Origin: DATMBF01 sp035559595
GTDB taxonomy: Bacteria; Bacteroidota; Ignavibacteria; UBA10030
Reading direction: 5' to 3'
DNA length: 45,022 nt
Assembly: GCA_035559595.1 (NCBI GenBank)
Contig: DATMBF010000003.1
Location: 1-45,022 of the forward strand
A model generated the notes under the pieces. That model worked only from the letters and a program-made list of their open reading frames with translations. It did not search any database and had not been told where the DNA came from. The translations under genes and the position numbers were made by a program. How positions within the stretch are numbered: the stretch's first letter is position 1; each line of letters begins with the position of its first letter. Below, piece by piece: positions 17,159-25,843 of the stretch.

Positions 17159-18076
17159 TCACTCGGAAGTGTAGCCGAGGCGTTTCATCCATTGTTCACT
17201 CCTCCTCCACTTCTCTCTCACCTTCACATGAAGCTCAAGGAACACAGGCTTCTGAAGAAACTCTTCGATTTGTTGCCGTGCCTGCTCTCCGACTTTCTTG
17301 AGGGCTGATCCCCCTGCCCCAATCAGAATTCCTTTCTGTGAATCTCTTTCAACGATGATATCCGCGGCAATGTATGTTTTTCCTTTTTCTCGCTCCTTAA
17401 ACTCTGTAATCTCTACAGCCGTCGAATAGGGGATCTCATCACGAAAGCTGTCAAAGATCTTCTCGCGAATGAACTCTGCAACAAAAAAGCGCTCCGGATG
17501 CTCGCTGACGATATCGGGCGGATAGAATTGCGGACCCTCAGGGAGATAACGGACAATTGTTTGCAGCAAATCGTCGAGGTTTTCAGCTTTGAGTGCCGAT
17601 ATCGGAACGATTTCGTCGAACACCTTTAGGGCATCGAATGTTGCGATCATCGGCAGGACCTGACTGCGTTCAATGGTGTCCACCTTGTTGAGCACAAGAA
17701 TGAGCGGCTGGCGGTTTGTTCCCGATTGTTTCTTCAGCACATACTCGTTGACCGCCGCCGGAAGATCCGTACCTTTTCCGACTTCAGTCATCACGAGCAC
17801 AACGTCGGCATCCTGAAGCGCGGAGAGCGCAGACTGGATCATTTTTTCGTGGAGAAGATACTTCGGCCGCAGGAGTCCGGGTGTATCAAAGAACACAATC
17901 TGATAATTCTCCTGCGTCAGGATTCCCAACACCTTCTGGCGTGTGGTTTGCGGTTTGCTCGTGACAATAGAGATTTTCTGCTTGAGTAGACCATTGAGAA
18001 GCGTCGATTTACCGACATTCGGCTCTCCGACGATGGCGACGTAGCCGGCGCGGAAGGGTGTTGGTTGCTCACTCAT
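17159..18076 (-). CDS. era: GTPase Era
   Basis: Ribosome assembly GTPase of 305 residues from the ATG at 18076 (MSEQPTPFRAGYVAIVGEPN). It shows the G1 loop GEPNVGKST, the G3 motif DTPGLLRP, NKVD as G4, and a C-terminal KH domain with GAGGSALKKVGEQAR and the family end EQWMKRLGY. Era binds the 3' end of 16S rRNA during 30S maturation. A longer reading frame starting at 18175 would add 33 residues without family match and would run through the glnB terminator hairpin, so it is rejected. The terminator ends only a few bases upstream, so era must be expressed by read-through or from a promoter I cannot identify. Confidence 0.96.
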   Translation of the reverse strand: MSEQPTPFRAGYVAIVGEPNVGKSTLLNGLLKQKISIVTSKPQTTRQKVLGILTQENYQIVFFDTPGLLRPKYLLHEKMIQSALSALQDADVVLVMTEVGKGTDLPAAVNEYVLKKQSGTNRQPLILVLNKVDTIERSQVLPMIATFDALKVFDEIVPISALKAENLDDLLQTIVRYLPEGPQFYPPDIVSEHPERFFVAEFIREKIFDSFRDEIPYSTAVEITEFKEREKGKTYIAADIIVERDSQKGILIGAGGSALKKVGEQARQQIEEFLQKPVFLELHVKVREKWRRSEQWMKRLGYTSE

Positions 18077-18080
18077 GTGA

Positions 18081-18121
18081 TAAGAAACAAAAAGCGTTCC
18101 GGCATCGGAGTCCGGAACGCT
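18081..18121 (-). terminator. intrinsic terminator between glnB and era
   Basis: On the minus strand AGCGTTCCGG (18121-18112) pairs perfectly with CCGGAACGCT (18102-18093) around a 9-base loop. TTTTTGTTTCTTA follows, covering 18093-18081. It is 65 bases after the glnB stop and ends five bases before the era ATG. Confidence 0.85.
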
Positions 18122-18186
18122 CGAGTACCTCGTAATGCTTGTGGTTGTCTCTCTGAACCGATGCCGGACCTCCATTCGTTCAATTG

Positions 18187-18525
18187 TCAGATCGCCTCTT
18201 CTCCAGATTCTTCAGTGCGGACCCGGATGACGTCCTCCACATTCGACACAAAGATTTTTCCGTCTCCCACCTGTCCCGTCTTCGCCGATTTGATGATCGT
18301 GTTCACGATCTGATCGACCATAGAGTCCTTAGCGATGATTTCAATTTTGATTTTCGGAAGGAAATCGATCTTGTACTCTGATCCCCTGTACATCTCTGTA
18401 TGTCCCTTTTGCCTTCCGTACCCCTTCACTTCCGTTAATGTCATTCCGCGAACGCCGATTTCGGAAAGGGCCTCGCGCACATCGTCCAGCTTGAATGGCC
18501 GAATCACCGCCTCAATTTTTTTCAT
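18187..18525 (-). CDS. glnB: nitrogen regulatory protein P-II
   Basis: P-II signalling protein of 112 residues that senses ATP/ADP and 2-oxoglutarate and controls partner proteins of nitrogen metabolism. The start MKKIEAVIRPFKLDDVREAL, the T-loop with Tyr51 (YRGSEY, the uridylylation site of enteric P-II), and the GQVGDGKIFV B-loop are all intact. No amtB, glnA or uridylyltransferase gene is in the window. It lies 21 bases behind secA and is followed by a strong terminator, so it is probably co-transcribed with secA. GlnB and GlnK cannot be told apart by sequence alone. Confidence 0.93.
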   Translation of the reverse strand: MKKIEAVIRPFKLDDVREALSEIGVRGMTLTEVKGYGRQKGHTEMYRGSEYKIDFLPKIKIEIIAKDSMVDQIVNTIIKSAKTGQVGDGKIFVSNVEDVIRVRTEESGEEAI

Positions 18526-18546
18526 AAGGAAAGATGTTGACGCGTG

Positions 18547-21500
18547 TCAAGCCCCGTGGCAGTTTTTGTATTTCTTCCCGCTGCCGCAGGGACAGGGATC
18601 GTTTCTCCCCACTTTTTCTCCGACGCGAATTGGCTGCAGCTTTTGTTGTTGGCGAGGGGCATTCGGCGCATATTGGGGGCCAGCGGAAGCCGGCACCGGC
18701 TCCCGAGGGACGCTGAAGCCGGTTCCCAAGGCCGACTCGTGCGTAAGAACCATATCTTCGCGCCGAAGCGAGCGACGGCCCCGTTGAACCGGCATCTGTT
18801 CAGGACGTTCGGGGAAGAGCTTGAAGACCATTCCCAAGGTCTCATCCGCAATCTGATCCATCAGCTCCATGAACATCTTAAATGCCTCGGTCTTGTATTC
18901 GACCAGCGGATCCTTTTGTCCATATCCCCGAAGGTGAATACCCTCCTTCAGATCGTCCATCTCACGGAGGTGGTCCCGCCATTTCGTATCAATGACTTGA
19001 AGCGTCGCCATACGCTCCAACGTCGCCATCATGTCCGCGCCGATGTTCTCTTCCTTGCGCTTGTAGAACTCTTCAGACGCCTTGACGATTGCATCCGCGA
19101 CTCCATCCTCTCCCAGCGACTGGAACTCTTCGGGTGTCAGATTCAACTCAACGAGAAATCGCGTGCGAACTTCGTTCTTCAGACCCTCGAGATCTCCTTC
19201 AGGGTAGAACTGCTGAGACAACTTCGTTGCCACATCGCGGACCATGTCAAAGATATCGTCGCGCAGCCTTTCACCCAGGAGCGCATGACGGCGCCGCGAA
19301 TAAATCACTTCACGCTGCTGGTTCATGACGTTATCATACTCCAGCAGTCGCTTTCGGATACCGAAATTGTTTTCTTCGACTTTCTTTTGCGCCCGCTCGA
19401 CGGACCGAGTAATCATCGGATGTTGAATGACTTCGCCTTCCTGGAGCCCCATCCGTTCCATGATGCGCGCAATCCTCTCGCTCCCGAAGAGACGCATCAG
19501 GTCGTCTTCAAGAGAAAGAAAGAATCTCGAAGATCCCGGATCGCCCTGGCGACCCGCGCGCCCTCGCAACTGGCGATCGATACGGCGCGACTCGTGCCGT
19601 TCGGTGCCGACAATGTGCAACCCCCCTGCTTCCTTCACTCCAGGACCAAGCTTGATATCGGTTCCGCGGCCGGCCATGTTTGTTGCAATAGTGACGACGC
19701 CGGGTAATCCGGCATGCGCGACAATCTCCGCTTCCCTCTGATGTTGCTTGGCGTTCAAAACATTATGCGGAATCCCCTTCCGCTTGAGCATGCGACTGAT
19801 CGTCTCGGAAACCTCGACACTTGTGGTTCCGACGAGCACGGGGCGATTGATTGCCCGCATTTGCTCAATCTCCTTGATGACGGCATTATACTTCTCGCGC
19901 TTGGTCTTGTAGATATGGTCGTCGTAGTCGATCCGAATCATCGGCTTGTTTGTCGGGATGACCACAACATCCAGCTTGTAAATCTCGAAGAACTCTGATG
20001 CCTCGGTTTCCGCCGTGCCGGTCATGCCGGCCAACTTCTTGTACATGCGGAAGTAGTTCTGCAGCGTAATCGTGGCAAGCGTCTGCGTATCCCGCTCAAC
20101 CTTCACTCCCTCCTTCGCTTCAATGGCCTGGTGGAGTCCCTCTGAGTAGCGTCGACCCGGCAACAAACGACCGGTAAACTCGTCGACGATCATCACTTTG
20201 CCATCTTCCGAAACAACATACTCGTCATCCTTTTCGTAGAGGCAGTATGCCTTCAAGAGTTGAAGGATGGTATGAATCCGGTCACTTCGCTCTGCAAAGA
20301 GCTTGTTGACCTCATCCTTTCGGCGCAGTTTCTGCTCAGGAGTCAGCTCGGGGTTATTATCGATGAGACTGTATTCCGTCCCCACATCAGGAATAACAAA
20401 GAGCTCTTTGTCATGGCCGGGATAAACCTGTGCGAGGAACTCTCTTCCCTTTTCGGTCAAGTCGATGACATGCGACTTCTCATCAATACTGAAGTACAGC
20501 TCATCGTCGATCTCATGCATTCGGGCGGACTGATCACGCAGGTACTCTTTTTCGGTCTCCTGCATGAGGGACTTGTTCGCCGGCTCGGAGAGAATCTTCA
20601 GCAGCTTCTTGTTCTTTGGGAGACCGCGATTAGCCCGCAAAAGCAAAACACCGGCTTCTTGTTCCTTTCCCTCGGCAAGAAGTGTCTCCGCATCGGTGAC
20701 GATCTTAGCCACGAGAGACTTCTGAGCGTTCACGAGCCGCTCGACATACGGCTTCATTTCATTGAATTTGTGGTCTTCAACAGCAACAGGACCGCTGATG
20801 ATGAGAGGTGTTCGGGCCTCGTCAATCAGCACCGAGTCGACTTCGTCCACAATGGCATAATTGTGCCCGCGTTGAACCATTTCCTCAGCATTGACGACCA
20901 TGTTGTCGCGCAGATAGTCGAAACCGAACTCGTTATTTGTGCCGTAGGTGATATCCTTTGCGTACTGCGCACGACGCTGGGTGGAATCCATGCTCTGGAG
21001 GATGCAGCCGACGGAAAGACCAAGAAATTCGTAGACTTTCCCCATCCATTGGCTGTCCCGGAGAGCCAAGTAATCATTAACAGTGACAATGTGAACACCG
21101 CGTCCGGGGAGGGCATTGAGGTAAGTGGGAAGTGTCGCAACGAGCGTCTTTCCTTCACCCGTCGCCATTTCGGCAATCTTCCCCTGGTGAAGGACGATTC
21201 CACCCATGAGCTGGACGTCAAATGGAACCATGTCCCAAACAATCTTGTTGCCGGCAACCTCCCACGACTGACCGACCAGTCTCCGGCACGCCTCTTTTAC
21301 TACCGCAAACGCTTCGGGGAGTAATTCTTGAAGAGCGGACTCGATTGCTTTGTCAAGTTCCTTCTCTAACTCTTCAAGTTGAGCATAAACATTCTCTCGT
21401 TCCCCAAAAGGTAATTCCCCTTTCAGAGAATTCTTGAGTTCGACAATCTCCTTCTCGATCTCCTTTGTACTTTCCTTAATGCGCGAACGAAACTCATCGG

Positions 21501-21636
21501 TCTTGGCACGAAGTTGATCGTCCGTAAGCGCTGCGAGTTTGACACATTCATCGTTGATCCTCTGCACAAGGGGGTACAACTCCCGAATGTCTCGCTCGTG
21601 CTTCGAACCGAACAGCTTTCTCAACAATTTCAGCAT
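18547..21636 (-). CDS. secA: preprotein translocase ATPase SecA
   Basis: SecA of 1029 residues, the motor that drives unfolded preproteins through SecYEG. The nucleotide-binding fold shows ATGEGKTLVATLP (Walker A), VDEVDSVLIDEARTPLIISG (DEAD-type box) and TNMAGRGTDIKLG; the end carries the SEC-C zinc motif CPCGSGKKYKNCH. It is about 130 residues longer than the E. coli protein. The extra length includes a charged insert after the VDEVD box (around NAQKSLVAKIVTDAETLLAE), a form I associate with the Bacteroidota/Chlorobi group. A strong promoter lies 44 bases upstream of the start, and glnB follows closely. The divergent dacB-like gene starts 157 bases away. Confidence 0.98.
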   Translation of the reverse strand: MLKLLRKLFGSKHERDIRELYPLVQRINDECVKLAALTDDQLRAKTDEFRSRIKESTKEIEKEIVELKNSLKGELPFGERENVYAQLEELEKELDKAIESALQELLPEAFAVVKEACRRLVGQSWEVAGNKIVWDMVPFDVQLMGGIVLHQGKIAEMATGEGKTLVATLPTYLNALPGRGVHIVTVNDYLALRDSQWMGKVYEFLGLSVGCILQSMDSTQRRAQYAKDITYGTNNEFGFDYLRDNMVVNAEEMVQRGHNYAIVDEVDSVLIDEARTPLIISGPVAVEDHKFNEMKPYVERLVNAQKSLVAKIVTDAETLLAEGKEQEAGVLLLRANRGLPKNKKLLKILSEPANKSLMQETEKEYLRDQSARMHEIDDELYFSIDEKSHVIDLTEKGREFLAQVYPGHDKELFVIPDVGTEYSLIDNNPELTPEQKLRRKDEVNKLFAERSDRIHTILQLLKAYCLYEKDDEYVVSEDGKVMIVDEFTGRLLPGRRYSEGLHQAIEAKEGVKVERDTQTLATITLQNYFRMYKKLAGMTGTAETEASEFFEIYKLDVVVIPTNKPMIRIDYDDHIYKTKREKYNAVIKEIEQMRAINRPVLVGTTSVEVSETISRMLKRKGIPHNVLNAKQHQREAEIVAHAGLPGVVTIATNMAGRGTDIKLGPGVKEAGGLHIVGTERHESRRIDRQLRGRAGRQGDPGSSRFFLSLEDDLMRLFGSERIARIMERMGLQEGEVIQHPMITRSVERAQKKVEENNFGIRKRLLEYDNVMNQQREVIYSRRRHALLGERLRDDIFDMVRDVATKLSQQFYPEGDLEGLKNEVRTRFLVELNLTPEEFQSLGEDGVADAIVKASEEFYKRKEENIGADMMATLERMATLQVIDTKWRDHLREMDDLKEGIHLRGYGQKDPLVEYKTEAFKMFMELMDQIADETLGMVFKLFPERPEQMPVQRGRRSLRREDMVLTHESALGTGFSVPREPVPASAGPQYAPNAPRQQQKLQPIRVGEKVGRNDPCPCGSGKKYKNCHGA

Positions 21637-21679
21637 ACTGCCCTTTCGTCACTCACTTTTTGCCAAAAAAATCAGGTGC

Positions 21680-21708
21680 AATATACCCTTTTTTTGAAGG
21701 CCAGTCAA
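21680..21708 (-). promoter_or_regulatory. sigma70-type promoter of secA-glnB
   Basis: On the minus strand TTGACT (21708-21703), a 17-base spacer and TATATT (21685-21680). The predicted transcription start is near 21673, giving a leader of about 37 bases before the secA ATG at 21636. Confidence 0.75.
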
Positions 21709-21793
21709 GAAAAGGGCGGCTTGCATTTGAGGTCATTTCAACGAACATTGCATCGTCATCATTCCATTCTGTTCACAAACTCTAATCCTCGAC

Positions 21794-23266
21794 ATGAAGA
21801 CACTCCTCACCTTCGTTGCCGTTTTGCTCATGGTCGGCTGTTCCACATTGAGGGAGTTGGGAATTCAAGAAGATGCAGTTGATAAACTCCGTCGTGACAT
21901 CGACGCGACCCTCCCAGATTCTCTCTTCACAGCCACGAATGCATCGATTCTCCTGAAGTCGCTGAAAACCGGTGAAGTCCTTTACGAGAGAGGAAGTAAA
22001 CTCCTCATGCGGCCTGCATCGAACAATAAGTTACTCACGTCGGCGGCAGCGATTGCGACATTTGGCAGGGATTTCAACTTCTGGACAACAGTCTATGTCG
22101 ATACTCCCATCGTGCAAGGAACGGTGTTTGGAAATCTCTATTTCAAAGGATTCGGCAATCCCGATTTCAAGCTTGCCGACATGGACACGCTCGTGATGCA
22201 ATTGAAAGCCCGGGGTATTCGAAACGTTATCGGCAGTGTGGTTGCTGATGAATCATACTTCGATGATCTCTCTTTCGGAGAAGGCTGGATGTGGGACGAT
22301 GAGCCATTCTCGTATCAAGCTGCAATTACGCCGTTAAGCGTGAATGACAACTGTGTGAATGTTTGCGTGATCCCCGGCAAGAATGGTGGGGATTCAGTCG
22401 CTGTGATCATTGAACCACGTACGTCGTACGTTTCGTATCTCAACAACGCAAAGACGGTCACGGACACAGTCAGGGTACCCTTAACGGTTTCGCGGATGTT
22501 TCAAGAGCGATTGAATATCATCACGATCGAGGGGGAGATGCTTGCAGGCTCAGACACAGTCAAAACCGCCATCACAGTCTGGCAACCAGGCCTGTACGCA
22601 GCTCACCTGCTTCACGAGCGGCTCGAGCGCGATACAGTGACGATCCTCGGCGTTCCCACTGTCGGGATGATCTCCGATCGTTCTGTGATCATGGCCGAGC
22701 ATCAATGGCCAATCGATTCTGTATTGACGAATCTCAACAAAGAAAGCGATAACCTCGCCGCGGAAAACGTGCTGAAAACTCTCGGTGTCGTCACAAGCGG
22801 CCAGCCGGGAACAGCCAAAGCAGGCATCCAAGCCGCGAAGGCGATCTTCGCTTCTTTCGGAATCGACACAACGCGCTTCCGGATGGTCGATGGTTCAGGA
22901 CTTTCATTCTACAACCTTCTCACCGCGGAAATGCTTGTCCAGTTGCTTGAGAGTATCGCGAAACGGCCTGAATTCTTCAGGCGTCTCTACGAGACCTTGC
23001 CGATCGCGGGACGAGACGGAACACTAAAAAACAGAATGCGAGGAACACGAGCGGAGGGAAATCTGAGAGCGAAAACAGGAACGATAAGCGGAGTGAGCGC
23101 GCTCTCGGGATACGTGAACTCTGCCGATGGGGAACCCCTTGTCTTTTCTCTGCTCATGCAGAACTTTCTTCTCCCCAATCGTTATTACCGCGACGTTCAA
23201 GACCGGATAGGGGCTCTTCTGGCAAGCTTCAGTCGGAACGAAAAGAGTGTTGCAGCACCTCCGTAG
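21794..23266 (+). CDS. dacB: D-alanyl-D-alanine carboxypeptidase/endopeptidase, PBP4 (S13) family, lipoprotein
   Basis: S13-family serine peptidase of 490 residues that cleaves the terminal D-Ala or cross-bridges of peptidoglycan in the periplasm. The three penicillin-binding motifs are present: SxxK as S76NNK79 in MRPASNNKLL, SxN as SDN in KESDNLAAENVL, and KTG in RAKTGTISG. The N-terminus MKTLLTFVAVLLMVGC is a lipoprotein signal with Cys16, so the enzyme is membrane-anchored; classical DacB is soluble. The long insert between SxxK and SxN is typical of the family. A possible weak promoter (TTGCAT at 21721, 17-base spacer, AACATT) precedes it. It is the first gene of the plus-strand group up to 26744. 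Confidence 0.92.
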   Translation: MKTLLTFVAVLLMVGCSTLRELGIQEDAVDKLRRDIDATLPDSLFTATNASILLKSLKTGEVLYERGSKLLMRPASNNKLLTSAAAIATFGRDFNFWTTVYVDTPIVQGTVFGNLYFKGFGNPDFKLADMDTLVMQLKARGIRNVIGSVVADESYFDDLSFGEGWMWDDEPFSYQAAITPLSVNDNCVNVCVIPGKNGGDSVAVIIEPRTSYVSYLNNAKTVTDTVRVPLTVSRMFQERLNIITIEGEMLAGSDTVKTAITVWQPGLYAAHLLHERLERDTVTILGVPTVGMISDRSVIMAEHQWPIDSVLTNLNKESDNLAAENVLKTLGVVTSGQPGTAKAGIQAAKAIFASFGIDTTRFRMVDGSGLSFYNLLTAEMLVQLLESIAKRPEFFRRLYETLPIAGRDGTLKNRMRGTRAEGNLRAKTGTISGVSALSGYVNSADGEPLVFSLLMQNFLLPNRYYRDVQDRIGALLASFSRNEKSVAAPP

Positions 23267-23305
23267 TTGCTTCTCCCTCAAGTTTTCTCTAAGTTGACAC
23301 CGCTC

Positions 23306-24274
23306 ATGAGTGCACGATATCCTTTTCTCCTTCTGCTCACGCTCATTTCATGCGATACCGACAGAAAGGAGCCGCAACCACTCCCTGAAACCAAGGCAGA
23401 GTCTGCGACAGTAGCAGTACCTGATTTCGACGGCTCCGCAGCCTTTCGGTATCTTCTCGCGCAGACGAAGTTCGGGCCGCGGAATCCGGGGTCGATGGGG
23501 CACAGTGCTTGCTTGAAGTACCTCCAGACCGAGCTTTCGAAATTTGCCGATACAGTCATCATTCAGAGATTCACCGCGAGGGACGGCAAAGGGGATTCCC
23601 ATCAGATGGCGAACGTGATCGCCTCGTTCAATCGAGAATCCAAGGAGCGGATTCTCCTCAGCGCGCATTGGGACACGCGCCCATGGGCTGATCAGGATCC
23701 GAATCCGGCCAACCGCACAAAGCCGATCCTTGGCGCGAACGACGGAGCAAGCGGAGTTGCAGTGTTGCTTCAACTTGCGTCGATCTTCAAATCGAATCCC
23801 CCTCCTGTCGGAATCGACATCGTTCTCTTTGACGGAGAAGATCTCGGGATCAGCGGAAACACGGAGTTCTTCTCGCTGGGGTCGAAATACTTTGCGGCAA
23901 ACAAACCGGCCGGCTTTCAAGTCCGGTTCGGAATCAACATCGACATGGTCGGAGACAAGAATCTCCACATCCAGAGGGAGCGCTATTCCGACCGATATGC
24001 GCCTGAAGTGAACGACCTCGTTTTTGGCGCCGCAAAGGAGCTCGGCCTCACCCAGCTTGAGAACGTGGCCGGCGAAGAAATCTACGACGATCACATTCCT
24101 CTGAATCTCGCCGGAATCCGGGCAGTCGATTTGATCGATTTCAACTATCCCGATGCGTCGAACAAATACTGGCACACGTTGGAAGACACTCCGGACAAAT
24201 GCAGCAGGGAGAGCTTAGCAGCAATCGGAAAGGTTCTCTTAAGGGTGATCTATGCAAAAGCAGCTACTTTTTAG
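23306..24274 (+). CDS. M28-family lipoprotein, probable glutaminyl-peptide cyclotransferase
   Basis: Protein of 322 residues with a lipoprotein signal (MSARYPFLLLLTLISC, Cys16). The zinc site of the M28 fold is complete: His in LSAHWDTRP, Asp in GANDGASG, the acidic pair in FDGEDLG, Asp in INIDMVGD and His in YDDHIPLN. The form HWDTRPWADQDP and the closing YWHTLEDTPD resemble bacterial type II glutaminyl cyclases, which turn N-terminal Gln into pyroglutamate, more than aminopeptidases. The exported proteins in this window have Gln at their mature N-termini, which would be its substrates. The ATG at 23306 is chosen over an in-frame TTG at 23267 because the signal peptide starts there. Its end overlaps the next gene by 23 bases. 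An aminopeptidase role remains possible. Confidence 0.8.
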   Translation: MSARYPFLLLLTLISCDTDRKEPQPLPETKAESATVAVPDFDGSAAFRYLLAQTKFGPRNPGSMGHSACLKYLQTELSKFADTVIIQRFTARDGKGDSHQMANVIASFNRESKERILLSAHWDTRPWADQDPNPANRTKPILGANDGASGVAVLLQLASIFKSNPPPVGIDIVLFDGEDLGISGNTEFFSLGSKYFAANKPAGFQVRFGINIDMVGDKNLHIQRERYSDRYAPEVNDLVFGAAKELGLTQLENVAGEEIYDDHIPLNLAGIRAVDLIDFNYPDASNKYWHTLEDTPDKCSRESLAAIGKVLLRVIYAKAATF

Positions 24275-24950
24275 AGATACTGCGAGACCGGGTCACGGGA
24301 GCGGCGGATTCACGCTTCACGAGATGCTTCGAGTTCTTGTTCCCGGCTTTTACTTCTCGACACTTCTCGCTCTTTTCTACTTCAGTTTCCTCCATAAATT
24401 CTTTCCTTCGGATGTTGCACATTCGTATGACGTCATCCTATTTATCTTCGCCATGATTGTTTCCGGACTGACGATGTACGCAAAGGAATCGCCGAAACGC
24501 CGGCGTGCTTTCATCCAGAACCAGCCGAGCCAATTTCTCCTCGAGCGATCACGCACGATGAAATCCGGCAATCCACTCTCCGATGACGACGCGCGCCGAC
24601 TCTATTTCTATATTCTGAATAACCACATGCCTGCGGCCTTTCACGAGAAGATCTTCTTCTTCGGAACGGTCTACCACATCATGGTTCTCATTCGTCGCAC
24701 ATCGTTCTGGTTCGGTCTTGTCTGTTTCGTCGCCCTCGGATTGGAGATTTCCCAAGGGGCATCATTGGCAGACATGCAGGGACTTGCCATCGTCACGATA
24801 GCCATTCTGTTCATCTATGTTCTCAATGTCCGATACAACAAGGCCGACCGGAAGATGCAAGAGAACTATCAGGACCAAATCTTCTGGTTGGAAATGAACC
24901 GAGAGCTTGTCGAAGAACTCATCAGAACATTTCGCTCTACCGGCAGGTGA
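24252..24950 (+). CDS. uncharacterised membrane protein
   Basis: Protein of 232 residues that I cannot assign to a family. It has two pairs of hydrophobic segments: about residues 28-46 and 60-76 (LRVLVPGFYFSTLLALFYF; YDVILFIFAMIVSGLTMYA) and about 150-166 and 176-193. Between them lies a basic, helical stretch (ESPKRRRAFIQNQPSQFLLE) and a segment with NNHMPAAFHEKIFFFGTVYH. The C-terminus is charged and probably helical (DRKMQENYQDQIFWLEMNRE), likely cytoplasmic. The layout, two hairpins with a soluble middle, suggests a small inner membrane protein. It overlaps the cyclase-like gene by 23 bases and prmA by four, so it is firmly part of this operon. The function is unknown. Confidence 0.7.
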   Translation: MQKQLLFRDTARPGHGSGGFTLHEMLRVLVPGFYFSTLLALFYFSFLHKFFPSDVAHSYDVILFIFAMIVSGLTMYAKESPKRRRAFIQNQPSQFLLERSRTMKSGNPLSDDDARRLYFYILNNHMPAAFHEKIFFFGTVYHIMVLIRRTSFWFGLVCFVALGLEISQGASLADMQGLAIVTIAILFIYVLNVRYNKADRKMQENYQDQIFWLEMNRELVEELIRTFRSTGR

Positions 24951-25843
24951 AGTTGATCATGGCAACCCCAAAACGATGGAAAGAGATCGTCTTTTATCTC
25001 TCGGAACCGTATCAGGACCTTCTCATCGGGCAGCTCGGCCTAATGGGGTTCCAAGGATTCCAGCAAGAAGAAGAGACACTTTCTGCCTTCATTGATGGGA
25101 AGAAATGGAATCGAGAAAAGGAGGAAGAACTCGTCAGTCAGCTTGGGAGATTCAGGAGGGAATTTCCGGAAACACCGGTTCAATTCACGACCAAAGACAT
25201 AAAAGAAGAAAACTGGAATCTGCGCTGGGAACGCTCTACCGGCATTGTCGAAGCCACGAACCGCATCATTATCAAACCCAGTTGGGCAAAGCTTCGTGTA
25301 AAAGATAGGGGAAAAATTGTGATTCATATCGATCCCAAAATGTCTTTTGGAACGGGCCACCATGCCACAACACGTCTCTGCCTCGAGCTCCTCGAGCGCT
25401 ATCTTCAACCGACAATGAGAGTGCTCGACTTTGGAGCAGGCACGGGAATTCTCTCTATCGCTGCCGTTAAGCTGGGAGCTTCTCAGGCCGTTGCGGTCGA
25501 CAACGACCCATGGTCGATCACCAATGCCCGCGAGAACATTGACCGAAACAACGTGGAAAGGATGATTAAACTCCTTTCGCTTGAGAAGCCGACAGAACGA
25601 CTGGGCACGTTTGATATTGTTGTTGCCAACATCGATCTCCCGACAATCAAAAGCCTGCTCGATGATTTCCTTCAGAGAGTCAAAGCCAACGGATTCATCC
25701 TGCTCTCCGGTCTTCTGCAAACGGACCTCGCCTCTTTCATGGATTTCATTGAGGGAAAGGGGGTTGTTCCGATTGAAGTCCTCGCCGAAGATGAGTGGGC
25801 AGCCATCGCCCTGACAGCACCCTATGCGCATAGCCGCAATTGA
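24947..25843 (+). CDS. prmA: ribosomal protein L11 methyltransferase
   Basis: SAM-dependent methyltransferase of 298 residues. The N-terminal domain starts WKEIVFYLSEPYQDLLIGQL and contains the family's ENWNLRWE stretch. MSFGTGHHATTRLCLELLE is the PrmA signature, followed by the SAM loop VLDFGAGTGILSIAAVKLGA and a NIDLPTIKSL motif in place of the more usual NI.a.pl. The enzyme trimethylates ribosomal protein L11. The start is GTG at 24947 (GTGA overlap with the stop before it); an in-frame ATG at 24959 is also possible. The C-terminus overlaps the exopolyphosphatase start by 20 bases. Confidence 0.93.
   Translation: MKLIMATPKRWKEIVFYLSEPYQDLLIGQLGLMGFQGFQQEEETLSAFIDGKKWNREKEEELVSQLGRFRREFPETPVQFTTKDIKEENWNLRWERSTGIVEATNRIIIKPSWAKLRVKDRGKIVIHIDPKMSFGTGHHATTRLCLELLERYLQPTMRVLDFGAGTGILSIAAVKLGASQAVAVDNDPWSITNARENIDRNNVERMIKLLSLEKPTERLGTFDIVVANIDLPTIKSLLDDFLQRVKANGFILLSGLLQTDLASFMDFIEGKGVVPIEVLAEDEWAAIALTAPYAHSRN

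Noticed and set aside
18077..18175. N-terminal extension of Era by 33 residues
   Set aside because: No family match, no signal sequence, and it would be translated through the glnB terminator hairpin.
18544..19707. Long plus-strand open frame of 387 codons
   Set aside because: Lies entirely antisense to the conserved C-terminal part of secA and has no family features.
20260..21324. Plus-strand open frame of 354 codons
   Set aside because: Antisense to secA; composition follows the secA codon pattern read backwards.
23348..24175. Minus-strand open frame of 275 codons
   Set aside because: Antisense to the M28 lipoprotein gene, whose zinc-site motifs are all intact on the plus strand.
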